A stretch of 64,000 nucleotides of DNA from Effusibacillus pohliae DSM 22757 (GTDB lineage: Bacteria; Bacillota; Bacilli; Tumebacillales; Effusibacillaceae). The position numbers and the translations under genes are program-made. The notes below the pieces were generated by a model, which was given only the letters and a program-made list of their open reading frames with translations, was not told the origin of the DNA and searched no databases. The stretch is taken from NCBI RefSeq assembly GCF_000376225.1, contig NZ_AQXL01000123.1, forward strand, positions 16,978 to 80,977, in the 5' to 3' direction. Below are positions 29,181-38,839 of this stretch, one piece after another (within the stretch, counting starts at the first letter, position 1; the number at the start of each line of letters is the position of its first letter).

Positions 29181-30833
29181 TTGGACCGGCAACAGCAAAA
29201 AAAGCGTCGGCGCCCGGACAGCAATCTGATTCCGTTTCGGCTTGATGCCGCCTTTTTCTTTGAACGGGCCGTACGGCACCTGGACCGCCACAACCTGCAA
29301 AATGCTCTCAAGTATTTTCGCAAAGCGGTCGAATACGAACCGGACAATCCGGTGAACCACTGCAATTTGGCGGGCGTCTTGTCGGAGATGGGTTCGTTTG
29401 AGGAATCGAACCGGATTTTGGAGAACGTGCTGGAGTCCATCGACCCGCAGATGTATGAGTGTTATTTTTATATGGCGAACAATTGGGCCAATCTTGGCGA
29501 TTACGATAAAGCGGAAGAATATGCCGCCCGCTATCTGGATCTTGAACCACAGGGGGAATTCGCGCAGGACGCGGAGGAGATGCTGCAGATTCTGATCGAG
29601 GAGTTCGGTGGCGGCGAAGTGCTTCGCCAGCGCCTGGCGGAACGGGAGGCGGAGCGGCGGGAGCAGGATCTGCCGCGCAAGCTGCTGGAGCAGGGGAAGT
29701 TCATGGAGGCGGTCGCCCATCTGCAAAAAACGATCGAGCAGCACCCGGAGCTGACGGCGCCGCGCAACAATCTGTCGCTTGCCTATTATTACCTCGGACG
29801 GCTCGACAAGGCGGTCGAGATCGCGCGGGAAGTGCTGGTAATAGATCCGGGGAATCTGCACGCAAGGTGCAACCTCGCCGTATACCTGCAGCACCTGGAG
29901 CGGACAGACGAACTGGCGGTATTGCTGGAGGGGCTGCGCAAAGTCTACCCGCTGCAGTTTGACCAGTGCTACAAGCTGGCTACCACGATGGGCATTCTGG
30001 GCGAACATCAGGTGGCGCATCGCCTGTTTTTGCAAATGGCCCGCTGGAGCGAGCAACCGGATGCGCCGTTGTTACACTGTGTTGCTGCATCCGCCTGCAA
30101 CAGCGGCCATTACGGCCTGGCCCGGCGGATCTGGAAAGATATTCAGTTGCTCGACCCGGACGGGGAAGTGGCGCCGTTCTATTTGCGGGCGCTAGAGGAA
30201 GCGGAAGCGGCCGGCATCGAAATGCGGCAGGTGTCTTACCATTACCAGATTCCGTTTAACGAACAGGTAAGGCGGATCCAGGAACAGATGAGAATGGGCA
30301 AACCGGGCAACTGGCGGAACGACCCGCTGATTCGCTCATCCCTGTTCTGGGCGCTGCAGCATGGCGAACTGGAAACAAAGATTCAGGTCATCCAGACGTT
30401 CGCGCTGATTGCCGACCGGGAAGTGGAGCAAGCGCTGCGCGAGTTTGTTTGCCGGCCGAATGAGCTGGAACAGTTGAAGCTGCTGGCCATCTATGTGTTG
30501 AAGCATATCGGCGCAGACGGACCGTTTACGGACGTTCCCGCCTTGAACAAGGATTGGAAAGCGATTTTGGAAAAGGCGCGGGCGGCCGTGGAAGCGTACG
30601 CCGACCACCTGGGAGATGTGACTTGCCGCATCTGGTCCGATTTTCTCGTGCAAAGTTTGCAACAACCGCCGCAGATTGCAAGCCTTAATACATGGGCGGC
30701 GGGGTTGGCTTATTTCACGTTGCGGCTGCACGGGATCTCCGTCACACAGGCTGCGGTGGCGGAACGGTTCGGCGTTTCCCCCAGCAGCGTTTCGAAGATT
30801 TTCCGGCAAATCGGGCAAACGCTCGAATCGTGA
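29181..30833 (+). CDS. yvcD: TPR-repeat protein, YvcD-like
   Basis: 550 aa, soluble, with several tetratricopeptide repeats (about 25-130 and 170-260, for example ALKYFRKAVEYEPDNPVNHC and NNLSLAYYYLGRLDKAVEIA). The C-terminal 35 residues (SVTQAAVAERFGVSPSSVSK) look like a helix-turn-helix. The gene lies between hisI and trxB exactly as yvcD does in B. subtilis. TTG 29181 follows GGGAGGTGA by 5 bp. Function is unknown. Confidence 0.8.
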   Translation: MDRQQQKKRRRPDSNLIPFRLDAAFFFERAVRHLDRHNLQNALKYFRKAVEYEPDNPVNHCNLAGVLSEMGSFEESNRILENVLESIDPQMYECYFYMANNWANLGDYDKAEEYAARYLDLEPQGEFAQDAEEMLQILIEEFGGGEVLRQRLAEREAERREQDLPRKLLEQGKFMEAVAHLQKTIEQHPELTAPRNNLSLAYYYLGRLDKAVEIAREVLVIDPGNLHARCNLAVYLQHLERTDELAVLLEGLRKVYPLQFDQCYKLATTMGILGEHQVAHRLFLQMARWSEQPDAPLLHCVAASACNSGHYGLARRIWKDIQLLDPDGEVAPFYLRALEEAEAAGIEMRQVSYHYQIPFNEQVRRIQEQMRMGKPGNWRNDPLIRSSLFWALQHGELETKIQVIQTFALIADREVEQALREFVCRPNELEQLKLLAIYVLKHIGADGPFTDVPALNKDWKAILEKARAAVEAYADHLGDVTCRIWSDFLVQSLQQPPQIASLNTWAAGLAYFTLRLHGISVTQAAVAERFGVSPSSVSKIFRQIGQTLES

Positions 30834-30874
30834 GCGGCCTCACAGTTTCCAGCGGCCTGTTTTGTTTATACTAG

Positions 30875-30898
30875 GGGCAGGGGGATTCAATCCTGCCC
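30875..30898 (+). other. hairpin in the trxB leader
   Basis: GGGCAGG (30875-30881) pairs perfectly with CCTGCCC (30892-30898) around a 10-nt loop. It starts three bases after TATACT (30867-30872), so it would be the very 5' end of a trxB transcript if that promoter is used. Confidence 0.5.
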
Positions 30899-30916
30899 GT
30901 TAATTCTGGATGACAC

Positions 30917-31021
30917 ACTCCGCGCGGCCCAGGGATTTGGTGCCCCAGCGAAGCACTCGGAGTAAGCTGCGAAGGGCAGCGTCACTTCGCTGGGTGATGT
31001 GGCGGGTGCTGTGAGCGGAGT
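30917..31021 (+). repeat. structured trxB leader containing dispersed repeat copy 2
   Basis: ACTCCGC (30917-30923) and GCGGAGT (31015-31021) enclose a second stem CCCAGCGAAG (30944-30953) with CTTCGCTGGG (30985-30994), which encloses GCTGC-GAAGG-GCAGC (30966-30980). Positions 30936-30996 align without gaps to the minus strand of 25894-25954. The trxB ribosome site lies 12 bases further on. It may be an RNA element or a small mobile repeat that folds; I know no family for it. Confidence 0.6.
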
Positions 31022-31042
31022 TTCCTATGTTGAGGTGATCAC

Positions 31043-31993
31043 ATGTACGATTTGTTGATTATCGGCGCCGGGCCGGCCGGCTTGTCGGCGGCCGTGTACG
31101 GGGCGCGCGCGAACCTGCAGGTGGCGCTGCTCGAGAAAGGGCTTCCCGGCGGACAGATGCAAAATACAACCGAAGTCGAAAACTACACCGGCTTCAAAAT
31201 GATCATGGGGCCGGAGCTGTCACAAGTGATGTACGAACACGCCCTGCATCTCGGTGTCGATTACCACACCGCGGATGTGGAAAAAGTCGAGCTGGAAGGC
31301 CGAATCAAAAAGGTTCACACGACGAAGGGCGTATTCGAAGCGAAAGCGCTGTTGATCGCGACCGGGGCGGAGCCGAAGCAACTCGGCGCAAAAGGCGAAA
31401 CGGAATTTCGCGGCCGCGGTGTCAGCTACTGCGCCACGTGCGACGGCGCCTTCTTCAACGAAAAGCGGCCCGGCATGGACAAAGGGCTGATCGTCGTGGG
31501 AGGCGGCGACTCGGCCGTCGAGGAAGGAGCGTTCCTCACCCGGTTCAACAAAGTGACGCTGATTCACCGGCGGGACAAATTGCGCGCCCAGCCGATTTTG
31601 CAAAAGCGGGCGTTTGAAAATCCGCGCATGAGCTTCATTTGGGACAGCACCGTCGAGGAGATCATCGGTGACCAAGCGGTCACCGGGGTGCGGGTAAAGA
31701 ATTTGAAGACGGGTGAGGTGCGGGAACTGCCGGCCAACGGGGTATTCATCTATGTCGGCATGCAGCCGAACACCGATTTTCTCGCTGGATCGAAGATCTT
31801 GAATGAAGCTGGCTATATCGTCACGGATGAAACGATGAAAACTTCGATTCCGGGCGTGTTTGCCGCCGGCGACGTACGGGACAAGGGGCTGCGGCAGATC
31901 ATTACCGCCGCTTCCGACGGCGCGATCGCGGCGATGTCGGCGTATCATTACATCGAGTCGCAGGAAGATGCAAAAGCGGACCCAATTGGCTAA
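31043..31993 (+). CDS. trxB: thioredoxin reductase
   Basis: 316 aa flavoprotein that passes electrons from NADPH to thioredoxin. FAD-binding motif GAGPAGLSAAVYGARA is at 8-23, the redox-active disulfide is CATC in YCATCDGAFF (about 133-142), the NADPH-binding motif is VVGGGDSAVEE, and FAAGDVRDK closes the FAD site. The active site uses ordinary cysteines, not selenocysteine, although selB follows 28 bp downstream. ATG 31043 follows TTGAGGTGAT. Confidence 0.97.
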   Translation: MYDLLIIGAGPAGLSAAVYGARANLQVALLEKGLPGGQMQNTTEVENYTGFKMIMGPELSQVMYEHALHLGVDYHTADVEKVELEGRIKKVHTTKGVFEAKALLIATGAEPKQLGAKGETEFRGRGVSYCATCDGAFFNEKRPGMDKGLIVVGGGDSAVEEGAFLTRFNKVTLIHRRDKLRAQPILQKRAFENPRMSFIWDSTVEEIIGDQAVTGVRVKNLKTGEVRELPANGVFIYVGMQPNTDFLAGSKILNEAGYIVTDETMKTSIPGVFAAGDVRDKGLRQIITAASDGAIAAMSAYHYIESQEDAKADPIG

Positions 31994-32021
31994 ATCTGTT
32001 ACAAAAACAGGGGGATCGCGG

Positions 32022-33950
32022 GTGGCAGACAACCGGTTTATCATTGTGGGAACGGCCGGTCATATCGACCACGGGAAGACGACGCTGGTGAAAGCGTTGA
32101 CCGGCCTGGACACGGATACGCACAAGGAAGAAAAGGAGCGGGGCATCTCGATCGACATCGGGTTTGCGCCGCTGACGCTCCCCGATGGCAAGCGCATCGG
32201 GGTTATTGATGTTCCCGGCCACGAGCGGTTCATCAAAAATATGCTGGTCGGTGCCGCCGGGATCGATCTGATTTTGCTGGTGATCGACGCGAACGAAGGG
32301 ATTATGCCGCAGACCCGGGAGCATCTGCATATCGTCGAGATGCTGCACGTGCAAAAAGGGATCGTCGTGCTCACAAAAATTGACACGGTCGACGACGAAT
32401 GGCTGGCGCTGGTCACGGAAGAAGTACGGGAAGGGCTGCAAGGCACGGTGTTGGCCGACGCGCCGATCGTGCCGGTGTCCGCCTACACAGGACAGGGCAT
32501 CGACCAATTGCGCGGCCTGATCGCCGAGGTGGCGAAAGAGATCCAACCGCGTGAAGTGAACGCCCCGTTTCGCATGCCGGTCGACCGCGTGTTCTCGGTC
32601 CCTGGTTTCGGGACGGTCGTTACCGGAACGATTCTCGCTGGATCGGTGACAGTAGGCGATGCGGTGGAAATCCAGCCTTCGGGGGAACAGGTGCGCGTCC
32701 GTTCGATTCAGGTGCACGGCGTCGTGACGCAGAAGGCACAAGCAGGGCAGCGGACGGCGTTAAATCTGGTTGGCGTCGAGCGCAGCGAATTGTCACGCGG
32801 GTTTGTGGTTGCGGCGCCGGGCGTCTTGAAGCCGACAACGCTGATCGATGCCCGGTTTCGTCTGTTGTCCGACAGCCCGCGGACGCTGACGAATCGAATG
32901 CGCGTCCGCCTTTATGTCGGGACCAGCGAGGTGTTCGGGCGGGTGGTTCTGCTCGACCGGGATGAGATGCAGCCGGGCGAGGACGCGCTGATCCAGATCG
33001 ATTTGGAAGCGCCAGTCGTGTGTGAGGCGAAGGATCATTTTATCCTGCGCACGTATTCGCCGATGTACACGATCGGCGGCGGTGTGGTGATCGACCCGCA
33101 CCCGGCCCGTTTGCACAGGCGGCGCCGCCCGCATATTCTGGAGGAACTGGAGGCGCGGGAAAAAGGCGGCCCGCACGAGCGCATCCTGCAAATCCTCGAC
33201 GCGGAGATCGGCCTGAATCTTTCGGAACTCGCCGCCCGCATGAAAGCGACGATGGAGCAAACGAAAAGCTGGCTCGACGAATTGCTGGCCCGCCACCAGG
33301 TCTTGGAACTCCCCGGCACCCCCGGCTTTGTCGCCGTTAAATCGCTGCACGTATTGCTCGATGAAATCGAAGACAAAATTCGGGCCCACTATTCCCGTGA
33401 ACGGTTTCATGCTTATGTAGCAAAGGCGCAGGTGCATTCCCAACTGTCGAAAAAATTGAAGCCGAAAGTGTATGACGGCATCCTCGAACTGGCGTCGCAA
33501 ATGGGCCGAATCGAAGTCCGCCAGGACCGGATCCGGCTGGCCGGTTACACGGTTCCGCTGTCTTTGCGGGAAAAGCAGCTGTTGCAGGAAGTGAAAAGCA
33601 AATTTGTGCAGCGGCCGTACCATCCGCCGACCTTGCAGGAACTGCTGGCGATGTACAAAGGCCGGGAAAAAACGGTGCAAGGCATCGTCAGTCTGCTGAA
33701 AGAACAGGAGGAACTGGTCGAGGTCGAAGACGGGCTGCTGTTTGCGGGCGAGGCGATCACCGATGCGCCGCGGATTTTGGCTGAAATCTCGGGGGAAGAA
33801 GGATTTACGGTTGCCGAGTTTCGCGATCGGGTCGGCACTTCGCGCAAATTTGCACTGGGGCTGCTCGAATATATGGATCGCATGAAATGGACCAAGCGGA
33901 TCGAAGACCGGCGCGTTTTGCTGAAAAAGCCGGGAGAGGGCGGTTCGTGA
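32022..33950 (+). CDS. selB: selenocysteine-specific translation elongation factor SelB
   Basis: 642 aa. GTPase domain with GTAGHIDHGKTTL (P-loop), DVPGHERFI (switch II) and TKID; EF-Tu-like beta domains follow, and the C-terminal winged-helix repeats (about 400-640) that bind the SECIS hairpin are present. SelB brings Sec-tRNA to UGA codons. GTG 32022 has CAGGGGG 6 bp upstream; a longer frame overlaps trxB. selA, selC, selD and any selenoprotein gene are not visible here. B. subtilis has no SelB between trxB and yvcI, so this is an insertion in a conserved block. Confidence 0.93.
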   Translation: MADNRFIIVGTAGHIDHGKTTLVKALTGLDTDTHKEEKERGISIDIGFAPLTLPDGKRIGVIDVPGHERFIKNMLVGAAGIDLILLVIDANEGIMPQTREHLHIVEMLHVQKGIVVLTKIDTVDDEWLALVTEEVREGLQGTVLADAPIVPVSAYTGQGIDQLRGLIAEVAKEIQPREVNAPFRMPVDRVFSVPGFGTVVTGTILAGSVTVGDAVEIQPSGEQVRVRSIQVHGVVTQKAQAGQRTALNLVGVERSELSRGFVVAAPGVLKPTTLIDARFRLLSDSPRTLTNRMRVRLYVGTSEVFGRVVLLDRDEMQPGEDALIQIDLEAPVVCEAKDHFILRTYSPMYTIGGGVVIDPHPARLHRRRRPHILEELEAREKGGPHERILQILDAEIGLNLSELAARMKATMEQTKSWLDELLARHQVLELPGTPGFVAVKSLHVLLDEIEDKIRAHYSRERFHAYVAKAQVHSQLSKKLKPKVYDGILELASQMGRIEVRQDRIRLAGYTVPLSLREKQLLQEVKSKFVQRPYHPPTLQELLAMYKGREKTVQGIVSLLKEQEELVEVEDGLLFAGEAITDAPRILAEISGEEGFTVAEFRDRVGTSRKFALGLLEYMDRMKWTKRIEDRRVLLKKPGEGGS

Positions 33951-34104
33951 CGCAGACGGGGCGGTTGCGTTGCCAACTCTGTACGCCAGGCGACAAACAA
34001 TCTGTCACAAATTTTTAACGGGATCGTAATATAAACGAAATAATCCCTGGGTATACTGTAAATGTATCACATTTGACCCCCTTTTTGATATATACTTCTT
34101 GCTT

Positions 34105-34138
34105 GGCGTGGGTGGAGAGACACGCCTCTTTTTTTTTT
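34105..34138 (+). terminator. terminator in the selB-yvcI gap
   Basis: GGCGTG (34105-34110) pairs with CACGCC (34121-34126), followed by TC and a run of ten T. It ends transcription from trxB-selB. The 247-bp gap also holds TATACT (around 34052), a possible -10 for a short transcript ending here. Confidence 0.8.
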
Positions 34139-34197
34139 GCTTGCATTGTCTTGGCGAATCCTGCGTGATATTCTAGTGACGGCAGGAGTTGATAAGG

Positions 34198-34671
34198 ATG
34201 CAATTGGTGACAAACTGTATTTTACGCTGGGAGGATCGGCTGCTGATGCTGCGGAAACCGCGCAGAGGCTGGTGGGTGGCGCCAGGTGGGAAAGTCGAGA
34301 CCGGCGAATCGCTGTTGGAAGCGGTTACGCGGGAGTATCGGGAAGAGACGGGACTGACGCTGATCCGGCCGGAGTTGCGTGGTGTTTTCACTGTGATCGT
34401 GCAAAACGGTGAAGAGTTGGTCAACCATTGGATGCTGTTTACGTTTTATGCGGAATCCTTTAGCGGACTGGTGAATGCCACTTCACAGGAAGGCCACCTG
34501 GAATGGGTGGGGATCGATACGCTGCCGAACCGTCCGATGGCGGAAGGCGACCGGATTTTTATTGAACATATCGTGCATCATCCGACTCTTCTGACCGGCA
34601 AGTTCACATACACACCCGATTACAAACTGCTCGGGTGGAAACCGGAAAACACGTTGCCGGTCTTTCGATAA
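34198..34671 (+). CDS. yvcI: Nudix hydrolase, YvcI-like
   Basis: 157 aa. The Nudix box GGKVETGESLLEAVTREY continues into REETGL (about 31-53) and is complete. The family (MutT/YvcI) removes nucleoside diphosphates linked to other groups, possibly oxidised nucleotides; the substrate here is unknown. ATG 34198 lies 9 bp after GGCAGGAG. Gene order trxB-(selB)-yvcI-rapZ matches B. subtilis apart from selB and the ROK kinase. Confidence 0.9.
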   Translation: MQLVTNCILRWEDRLLMLRKPRRGWWVAPGGKVETGESLLEAVTREYREETGLTLIRPELRGVFTVIVQNGEELVNHWMLFTFYAESFSGLVNATSQEGHLEWVGIDTLPNRPMAEGDRIFIEHIVHHPTLLTGKFTYTPDYKLLGWKPENTLPVFR

Positions 34672-34795
34672 AAAGCGCTGAACGGTTCCGTCGGACGCGT
34701 AGGGCGGATCATTGCTTTTGCGGAAAGGATCGACGGTGCCGGTCGGAGCGGGAGTTTTGTTGATTGGTTTCAAAGTACTGGGAGGGACGAGAGCA

Positions 34796-35737
34796 GTGAG
34801 GCGAAAAGTTGTGGGGATCGACGTAGGCGGCACATTCCTGAAAGCGGCTGCCGTCACGGAAGAAGGGCGAATCGTGGTGAAGGAAGAATGGCCGACCGAG
34901 GTAGTGCAAGGAACGGCCGCCGTGCTTGACCGGATGGCCGGGATCGCCCGGGCGGTAGCGGAAAAAGCGGGCTGGACCTGGCACGAGGTGGACGGCATCG
35001 GTTTGGGGGTGCCGGGCTTTCACGATTTTCAAAATGATCTGTGTGAAGAATCGGTCAACCTTGGCTGGAAGAACGTCCCGGTGATCGCGGAGATGGAAAA
35101 TCGGCTGGGTGTCCCGGTGCGGTTTGACAACGACGCGAATGCGGCCGCTTTGGGCGAGGCGTGGGTTGGTGGCGGCAAGGATTACCGTCACACGCTGTTT
35201 GTTACGCTCGGCACCGGAGTCGGCGGCGGGATTGTGATCGATGATCAAATCTACCGAGGCGCCAACGGAATGGCAGGTGAAATCGGTCATTTGGTGCTTG
35301 AGCCGGAACATGGCGAGCGTTGCAATTGCGGCCATATCGGCTGTTTGGAAACGATCTCGTCGGCAACCGCCATCCTGCGCGCCGCCAAGCAGCGGTTGCA
35401 GCGGGGAGACGAGTCGTCCCTGCGAATGGTGGAAAATCTGACGACCCGCGATGTGTTCGAACACGCAGCACAAGGGGATCGCGTCGCGGCGGACGTAATC
35501 GATTACGCGGTGCATAAATTGGGGTATGCGCTCGCCTTGCTTGCCAATACGCTGAACCCGGAAGTGATCGTCATCGGCGGCGGGCCCTCGAAAGCGGGAG
35601 ATGTGCTGTACAAACCGCTCAACCGGTATTTTCAAACATACGCGTTAAAGCGGGTAGTGGAGGCTGCCGAGATTCGGCCGGCCGAACTCGGCAACGACGC
35701 AGGCGTGCTGGGGGCGGCAAAATTGGTGTTGGGGTGA
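34796..35737 (+). CDS. glcK: ROK-family glucokinase
   Basis: 313 aa. Phosphate-binding motif GIDVGGTFLKAA at the N-terminus, catalytic Asp in DNDANAAALGEAW, and the ROK zinc cluster HGERCNCGHIGCLE. It phosphorylates glucose (or a related hexose) with ATP in the cytoplasm. GTG 34796 follows GGGAGGGA by 7 bp; an open frame back to 34712 lacks family sequence. It lies between yvcI and rapZ; B. subtilis glcK is located elsewhere. Confidence 0.88.
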   Translation: MRRKVVGIDVGGTFLKAAAVTEEGRIVVKEEWPTEVVQGTAAVLDRMAGIARAVAEKAGWTWHEVDGIGLGVPGFHDFQNDLCEESVNLGWKNVPVIAEMENRLGVPVRFDNDANAAALGEAWVGGGKDYRHTLFVTLGTGVGGGIVIDDQIYRGANGMAGEIGHLVLEPEHGERCNCGHIGCLETISSATAILRAAKQRLQRGDESSLRMVENLTTRDVFEHAAQGDRVAADVIDYAVHKLGYALALLANTLNPEVIVIGGGPSKAGDVLYKPLNRYFQTYALKRVVEAAEIRPAELGNDAGVLGAAKLVLG

Positions 35738-35788
35738 GCTTCACGTCACTTTGTCGGGTATTCGGTTCGCTCTTCCGGGGAATTTTTC

Positions 35789-35797
35789 TGGTATAAT
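35789..35797 (+). promoter_or_regulatory. extended -10 promoter for rapZ-yvcK-whiA-crh
   Basis: TG-g-TATAAT at 35789-35797, 35 bp before the rapZ start. The -35 is weak. Confidence 0.65.
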
Positions 35798-35832
35798 AAA
35801 AGAAAGTGGTTTGGAAAGCGGGAGAGTGTAGT

Positions 35833-36702
35833 ATGCATCCATCTGTCAAAGTGCTGATCTTGACAGGTTTGTCCGGGGCGGGGAAATCGGTGGCGCTGCA
35901 GTGCCTGGAAGACCTCGGATATTTTTGTGTCGACAACCTGCCGCCCGCTTTGATTCCGAAGCTGGGAGAACTGATTCTGCAATCGGACGGGAAAGTGTCG
36001 AAAGTGGCGCTCGTGTGCGACCTGCGCGCGCGGGCTTTTGACAAGGAATTGTTTGAAGCTGTCAAAGAACTGGAGGAGCGCAGCGAAATCACCTGCCAGG
36101 TGGTTTACATGGAGGCGGATGACGAGACGCTCGTCAACCGTTACAAGGAAACGAGGCGGCGCCATCCGATGGCACCCGAAGGACGGATCACGGAAGGTAT
36201 CGCCAAGGAACGCAAGAAGCTGGAAGAGATCCGCGGGCGGGCCGACTGGATTTTCAACACCAGCAAGATGAAGCCTTCGGAACTGAAAGCGCTGATCATG
36301 GAGCGGTTTGCGAACCTTGATGACCGCAAGCTGAATATTCATATCATGTCTTTCGGTTTCAAGCATGGCGTGCCGATCGATGCCGACCTGGTGTTTGACG
36401 TCCGGTTTTTGCCGAATCCGCATTATGTCGAGTCGCTGCGTCCGTTAACGGGCAAAGATCCGGAAGTGTACGAGTATGTGATGAAGTGGCCGGTGACGCA
36501 GCAGTTTGTCGAGAAACTGGTCGATCTGATCGACTTCCTGATTCCGCATTTTGAAAAAGAAGGCAAACAGCAGGTTGTGATTGCGGTCGGTTGTACGGGG
36601 GGACAGCATCGTTCCGTGTCGATTGCGGAACTGCTCTACCGCCATCTGCAGAAAAATGATTCAGTCGTTGTCACCCATCGCGACTGTACAAAGGAACGAT
36701 AA
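35833..36702 (+). CDS. rapZ: RapZ/YvcJ-type P-loop RNA-binding nucleotidase
   Basis: 289 aa. Walker A GLSGAGKSVAL (about 11-21), conserved CVDNLPPAL, and the C-terminal block CTGGQHRSVSIAE (about 258-270). In enterics RapZ delivers a small RNA to RNase E; in B. subtilis YvcJ hydrolyses GTP and affects competence. ATG 35833 follows GGGAGAG. yvcK begins 3 bp after the stop, so the four genes to crh form one operon. Confidence 0.93.
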   Translation: MHPSVKVLILTGLSGAGKSVALQCLEDLGYFCVDNLPPALIPKLGELILQSDGKVSKVALVCDLRARAFDKELFEAVKELEERSEITCQVVYMEADDETLVNRYKETRRRHPMAPEGRITEGIAKERKKLEEIRGRADWIFNTSKMKPSELKALIMERFANLDDRKLNIHIMSFGFKHGVPIDADLVFDVRFLPNPHYVESLRPLTGKDPEVYEYVMKWPVTQQFVEKLVDLIDFLIPHFEKEGKQQVVIAVGCTGGQHRSVSIAELLYRHLQKNDSVVVTHRDCTKER

Positions 36703-36705
36703 CGC

Positions 36706-37938
36706 ATGGTCAAAAAATGGTGGTTGCTCGCCTGGACACTGTGCGTGTTCGGGCTAGGCCTGATCACGGCGGGGGCGGGTCTGCATTCGGTAACCGGACA
36801 ATCATCCGTCGTCGGACTGGCGTGTCTCTTGGTGGGGTCTGGCCTGCTGGCGCTTGGCTGGTGGCGGGACGAGCAAATCGGGCGCAAGGAAATGCTGGCC
36901 AAACTGGGCCGCCGCAAGCTGGTCGTGATCGGCGGCGGCACGGGACAGTCGGTTCTGCTGCGGGGTCTCAAAGAATACGATGTAGAGATTACGGCGGTTG
37001 TCACCGTGGCGGATGACGGCGGATCGTCCGGACGGCTGCGGTCCGATTTTGACATGCCACCGCCGGGCGACATCCGCAACTGTCTGGTTGCTTTGGCTGA
37101 TACGGAACCGTTGATGGAACGGCTCTGGCAGCACCGCTTCAAGTCAGGCGAAGGACTGGCCGGGCACAGTTTCGGCAACCTGTTTATCGCAGCCATGGCT
37201 GACGTCACCGGTGACTTTGAAACGGCGATTCGCGAGACATCGCGGGTGCTTGCCGTCCGCGGACGGGTTCTGCCGGCCGTCAACCGGGCGGTGATCCTGA
37301 AAGCGCATATGACGGACGGAACGGTCGTCACGGGGGAGTCGCGGATTCCCACCGTCGGCAAGAAAATTCGCCGCGTCGAGATCGATCCGCCGGACATCAG
37401 CCCGCTGCCGGAAGTCATCCAGGCTTTGCAGGAAGCGGACGCGATCATTGTCGGACCGGGCAGCCTCTACACCAGCATCCTGCCGAACCTGTTGGTGCCT
37501 GGCATTGCTGACGAGATCCGCCGCTCGAAAGCGAAAAAAATCTACGTCTGCAACGTGATGACGCAACCGGGGGAAACGGACAATTACACCGCTTCCCAAC
37601 ACGTGAAAGCGATCTATGATCATGTCGGGCCGGGTCTGTTTGAGTACGTGCTGGTCAATTCCGCGCCGATCCCGCCCGCCGTCATCGAGCAGTACCGGGA
37701 ACAGAAGGCGGCGCCCGTCGTAGCGGATACGTGGAATTTGCAACAAATGGGGCTGAACGTGATCGCCCGCAACTTCCTCCATTATGCGATCTACGCGAGA
37801 CACGACGCCAGACGGATCAGCGAACAGATTTTGTCGATCCTGGCGCGGGATTTGAAGAAGCGACAAACCAGTTTCCAGGAGGCCCGCCATGTCGTTCGCA
37901 TCCACAACCAAGAAGGAATTGACACAACTGGAGAGTAG
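36706..37938 (+). CDS. yvcK: gluconeogenesis factor YvcK with N-terminal membrane segments
   Basis: 410 aa. Residues 1-60 form two hydrophobic helices ([19 protein letters not shown] and [19 protein letters not shown]), then the CofD-like Rossmann core ([38 protein letters not shown]). B. subtilis YvcK (317 aa) is cytoplasmic, binds UDP-sugars and is needed for growth on gluconeogenic carbon and for cell-wall coordination. The membrane anchor would tie that role to the envelope. It overlaps whiA by 50 bp. Confidence 0.92.
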   Translation: MVKKWWLLAWTLCVFGLGLITAGAGLHSVTGQSSVVGLACLLVGSGLLALGWWRDEQIGRKEMLAKLGRRKLVVIGGGTGQSVLLRGLKEYDVEITAVVTVADDGGSSGRLRSDFDMPPPGDIRNCLVALADTEPLMERLWQHRFKSGEGLAGHSFGNLFIAAMADVTGDFETAIRETSRVLAVRGRVLPAVNRAVILKAHMTDGTVVTGESRIPTVGKKIRRVEIDPPDISPLPEVIQALQEADAIIVGPGSLYTSILPNLLVPGIADEIRRSKAKKIYVCNVMTQPGETDNYTASQHVKAIYDHVGPGLFEYVLVNSAPIPPAVIEQYREQKAAPVVADTWNLQQMGLNVIARNFLHYAIYARHDARRISEQILSILARDLKKRQTSFQEARHVVRIHNQEGIDTTGE

Positions 37939-38839
37939 GCCTTGCTGCCAACTGGCCGAACTGTCCGCCATGGTCCGCCTGAACGGCAAAATCGTTGAGT
38001 CGGACGGGCGGCCGATCCTTGATATCGCAACAGAGAACGCGGCGATCGCCCGCCGGATGTACACGCTGACACGGAAGCTGTTCGGCGTGCATGCCGAAGT
38101 GCTGGTGCGCAAGAAAATGCGCCTGAAGAAAAATAATGTATATATGGTGCGCGTGCCGTTTCGGGTGCAGGAAATCCTGCAACAATTGAAAATCGCCGAA
38201 ATCGGTGTACAATATAAGCAAAGCATCGATCCGGAGTTGATTCGAAAAACTTGTTGCAAACGCGCTTACCTGCGGGGAGCGTTTTTGGCGGCCGGTTCGG
38301 TCAACGACCCGGAAAGCAATTCGTACCATCTGGAGATTGCGGTCGACGGCGAACCGTTCGCCCAATCTCTGCTGCAGCTTCTCAACGAGTTTGAACTGAA
38401 CGCGAAGCTGATCGAGCGCAAAAAGCTGTTTGTGGTCTACCTGAAAGAAGGGGACAAAATTATTGAATTCTTAAACATCATTGGAGCTCACCAGGCGCTT
38501 CTCCATTTTGAGGATGTGCGCATTTTGAAGGGCATGCGCAATCAGGTCAACCGGCTGGTGAATTGCGAAACAGCCAATCTGAACAAGACGATTCACGCCG
38601 CTGTACGACAGGTTGAAAACATCCGACTGGTGGAACAGATGATCGGGCTGGAAAATTTGCCGCCCCATTTGAAGGAAGTGGCCGAGCTTCGGTTGAAATA
38701 TCCCGAAATCAACCTGAAGGAGCTGGGTGCGATGCTGCCCGGCAACGTGTCAAAATCGGGAGTCAACCACAGATTGCGCAAGCTGGAGGAAATGGCTGAG
38801 AAACTGAAGGAGGGGTTCGCATGGCCGAAAAAACTGTAA
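37889..38839 (+). CDS. whiA: WhiA DNA-binding protein
   Basis: 316 aa. N-terminal LAGLIDADG-homing-endonuclease-like domain ([18 protein letters not shown]) and a C-terminal HTH ([21 protein letters not shown]). In Bacilli it affects cell division and chromosome segregation. ATG 37889 lies within yvcK and is preceded by CCAGGAGG. The stop overlaps the next gene by 19 bp. Confidence 0.94.
   Translation: MSFASTTKKELTQLESRPCCQLAELSAMVRLNGKIVESDGRPILDIATENAAIARRMYTLTRKLFGVHAEVLVRKKMRLKKNNVYMVRVPFRVQEILQQLKIAEIGVQYKQSIDPELIRKTCCKRAYLRGAFLAAGSVNDPESNSYHLEIAVDGEPFAQSLLQLLNEFELNAKLIERKKLFVVYLKEGDKIIEFLNIIGAHQALLHFEDVRILKGMRNQVNRLVNCETANLNKTIHAAVRQVENIRLVEQMIGLENLPPHLKEVAELRLKYPEINLKELGAMLPGNVSKSGVNHRLRKLEEMAEKLKEGFAWPKKL

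Noticed and set aside
30867..30900. ATTCAAT loop in the trxB leader as the anticodon (TCA) arm of a selenocysteine tRNA
   Set aside because: The strong stem uses a different register, and no D-arm, acceptor stem or T-loop (TTCRA) is present around it.
30917..31021. trxB leader as a T-box, cobalamin, SAM, TPP or ykkC riboswitch
   Set aside because: None of the conserved core motifs of these classes is found; only the stem architecture is visible.
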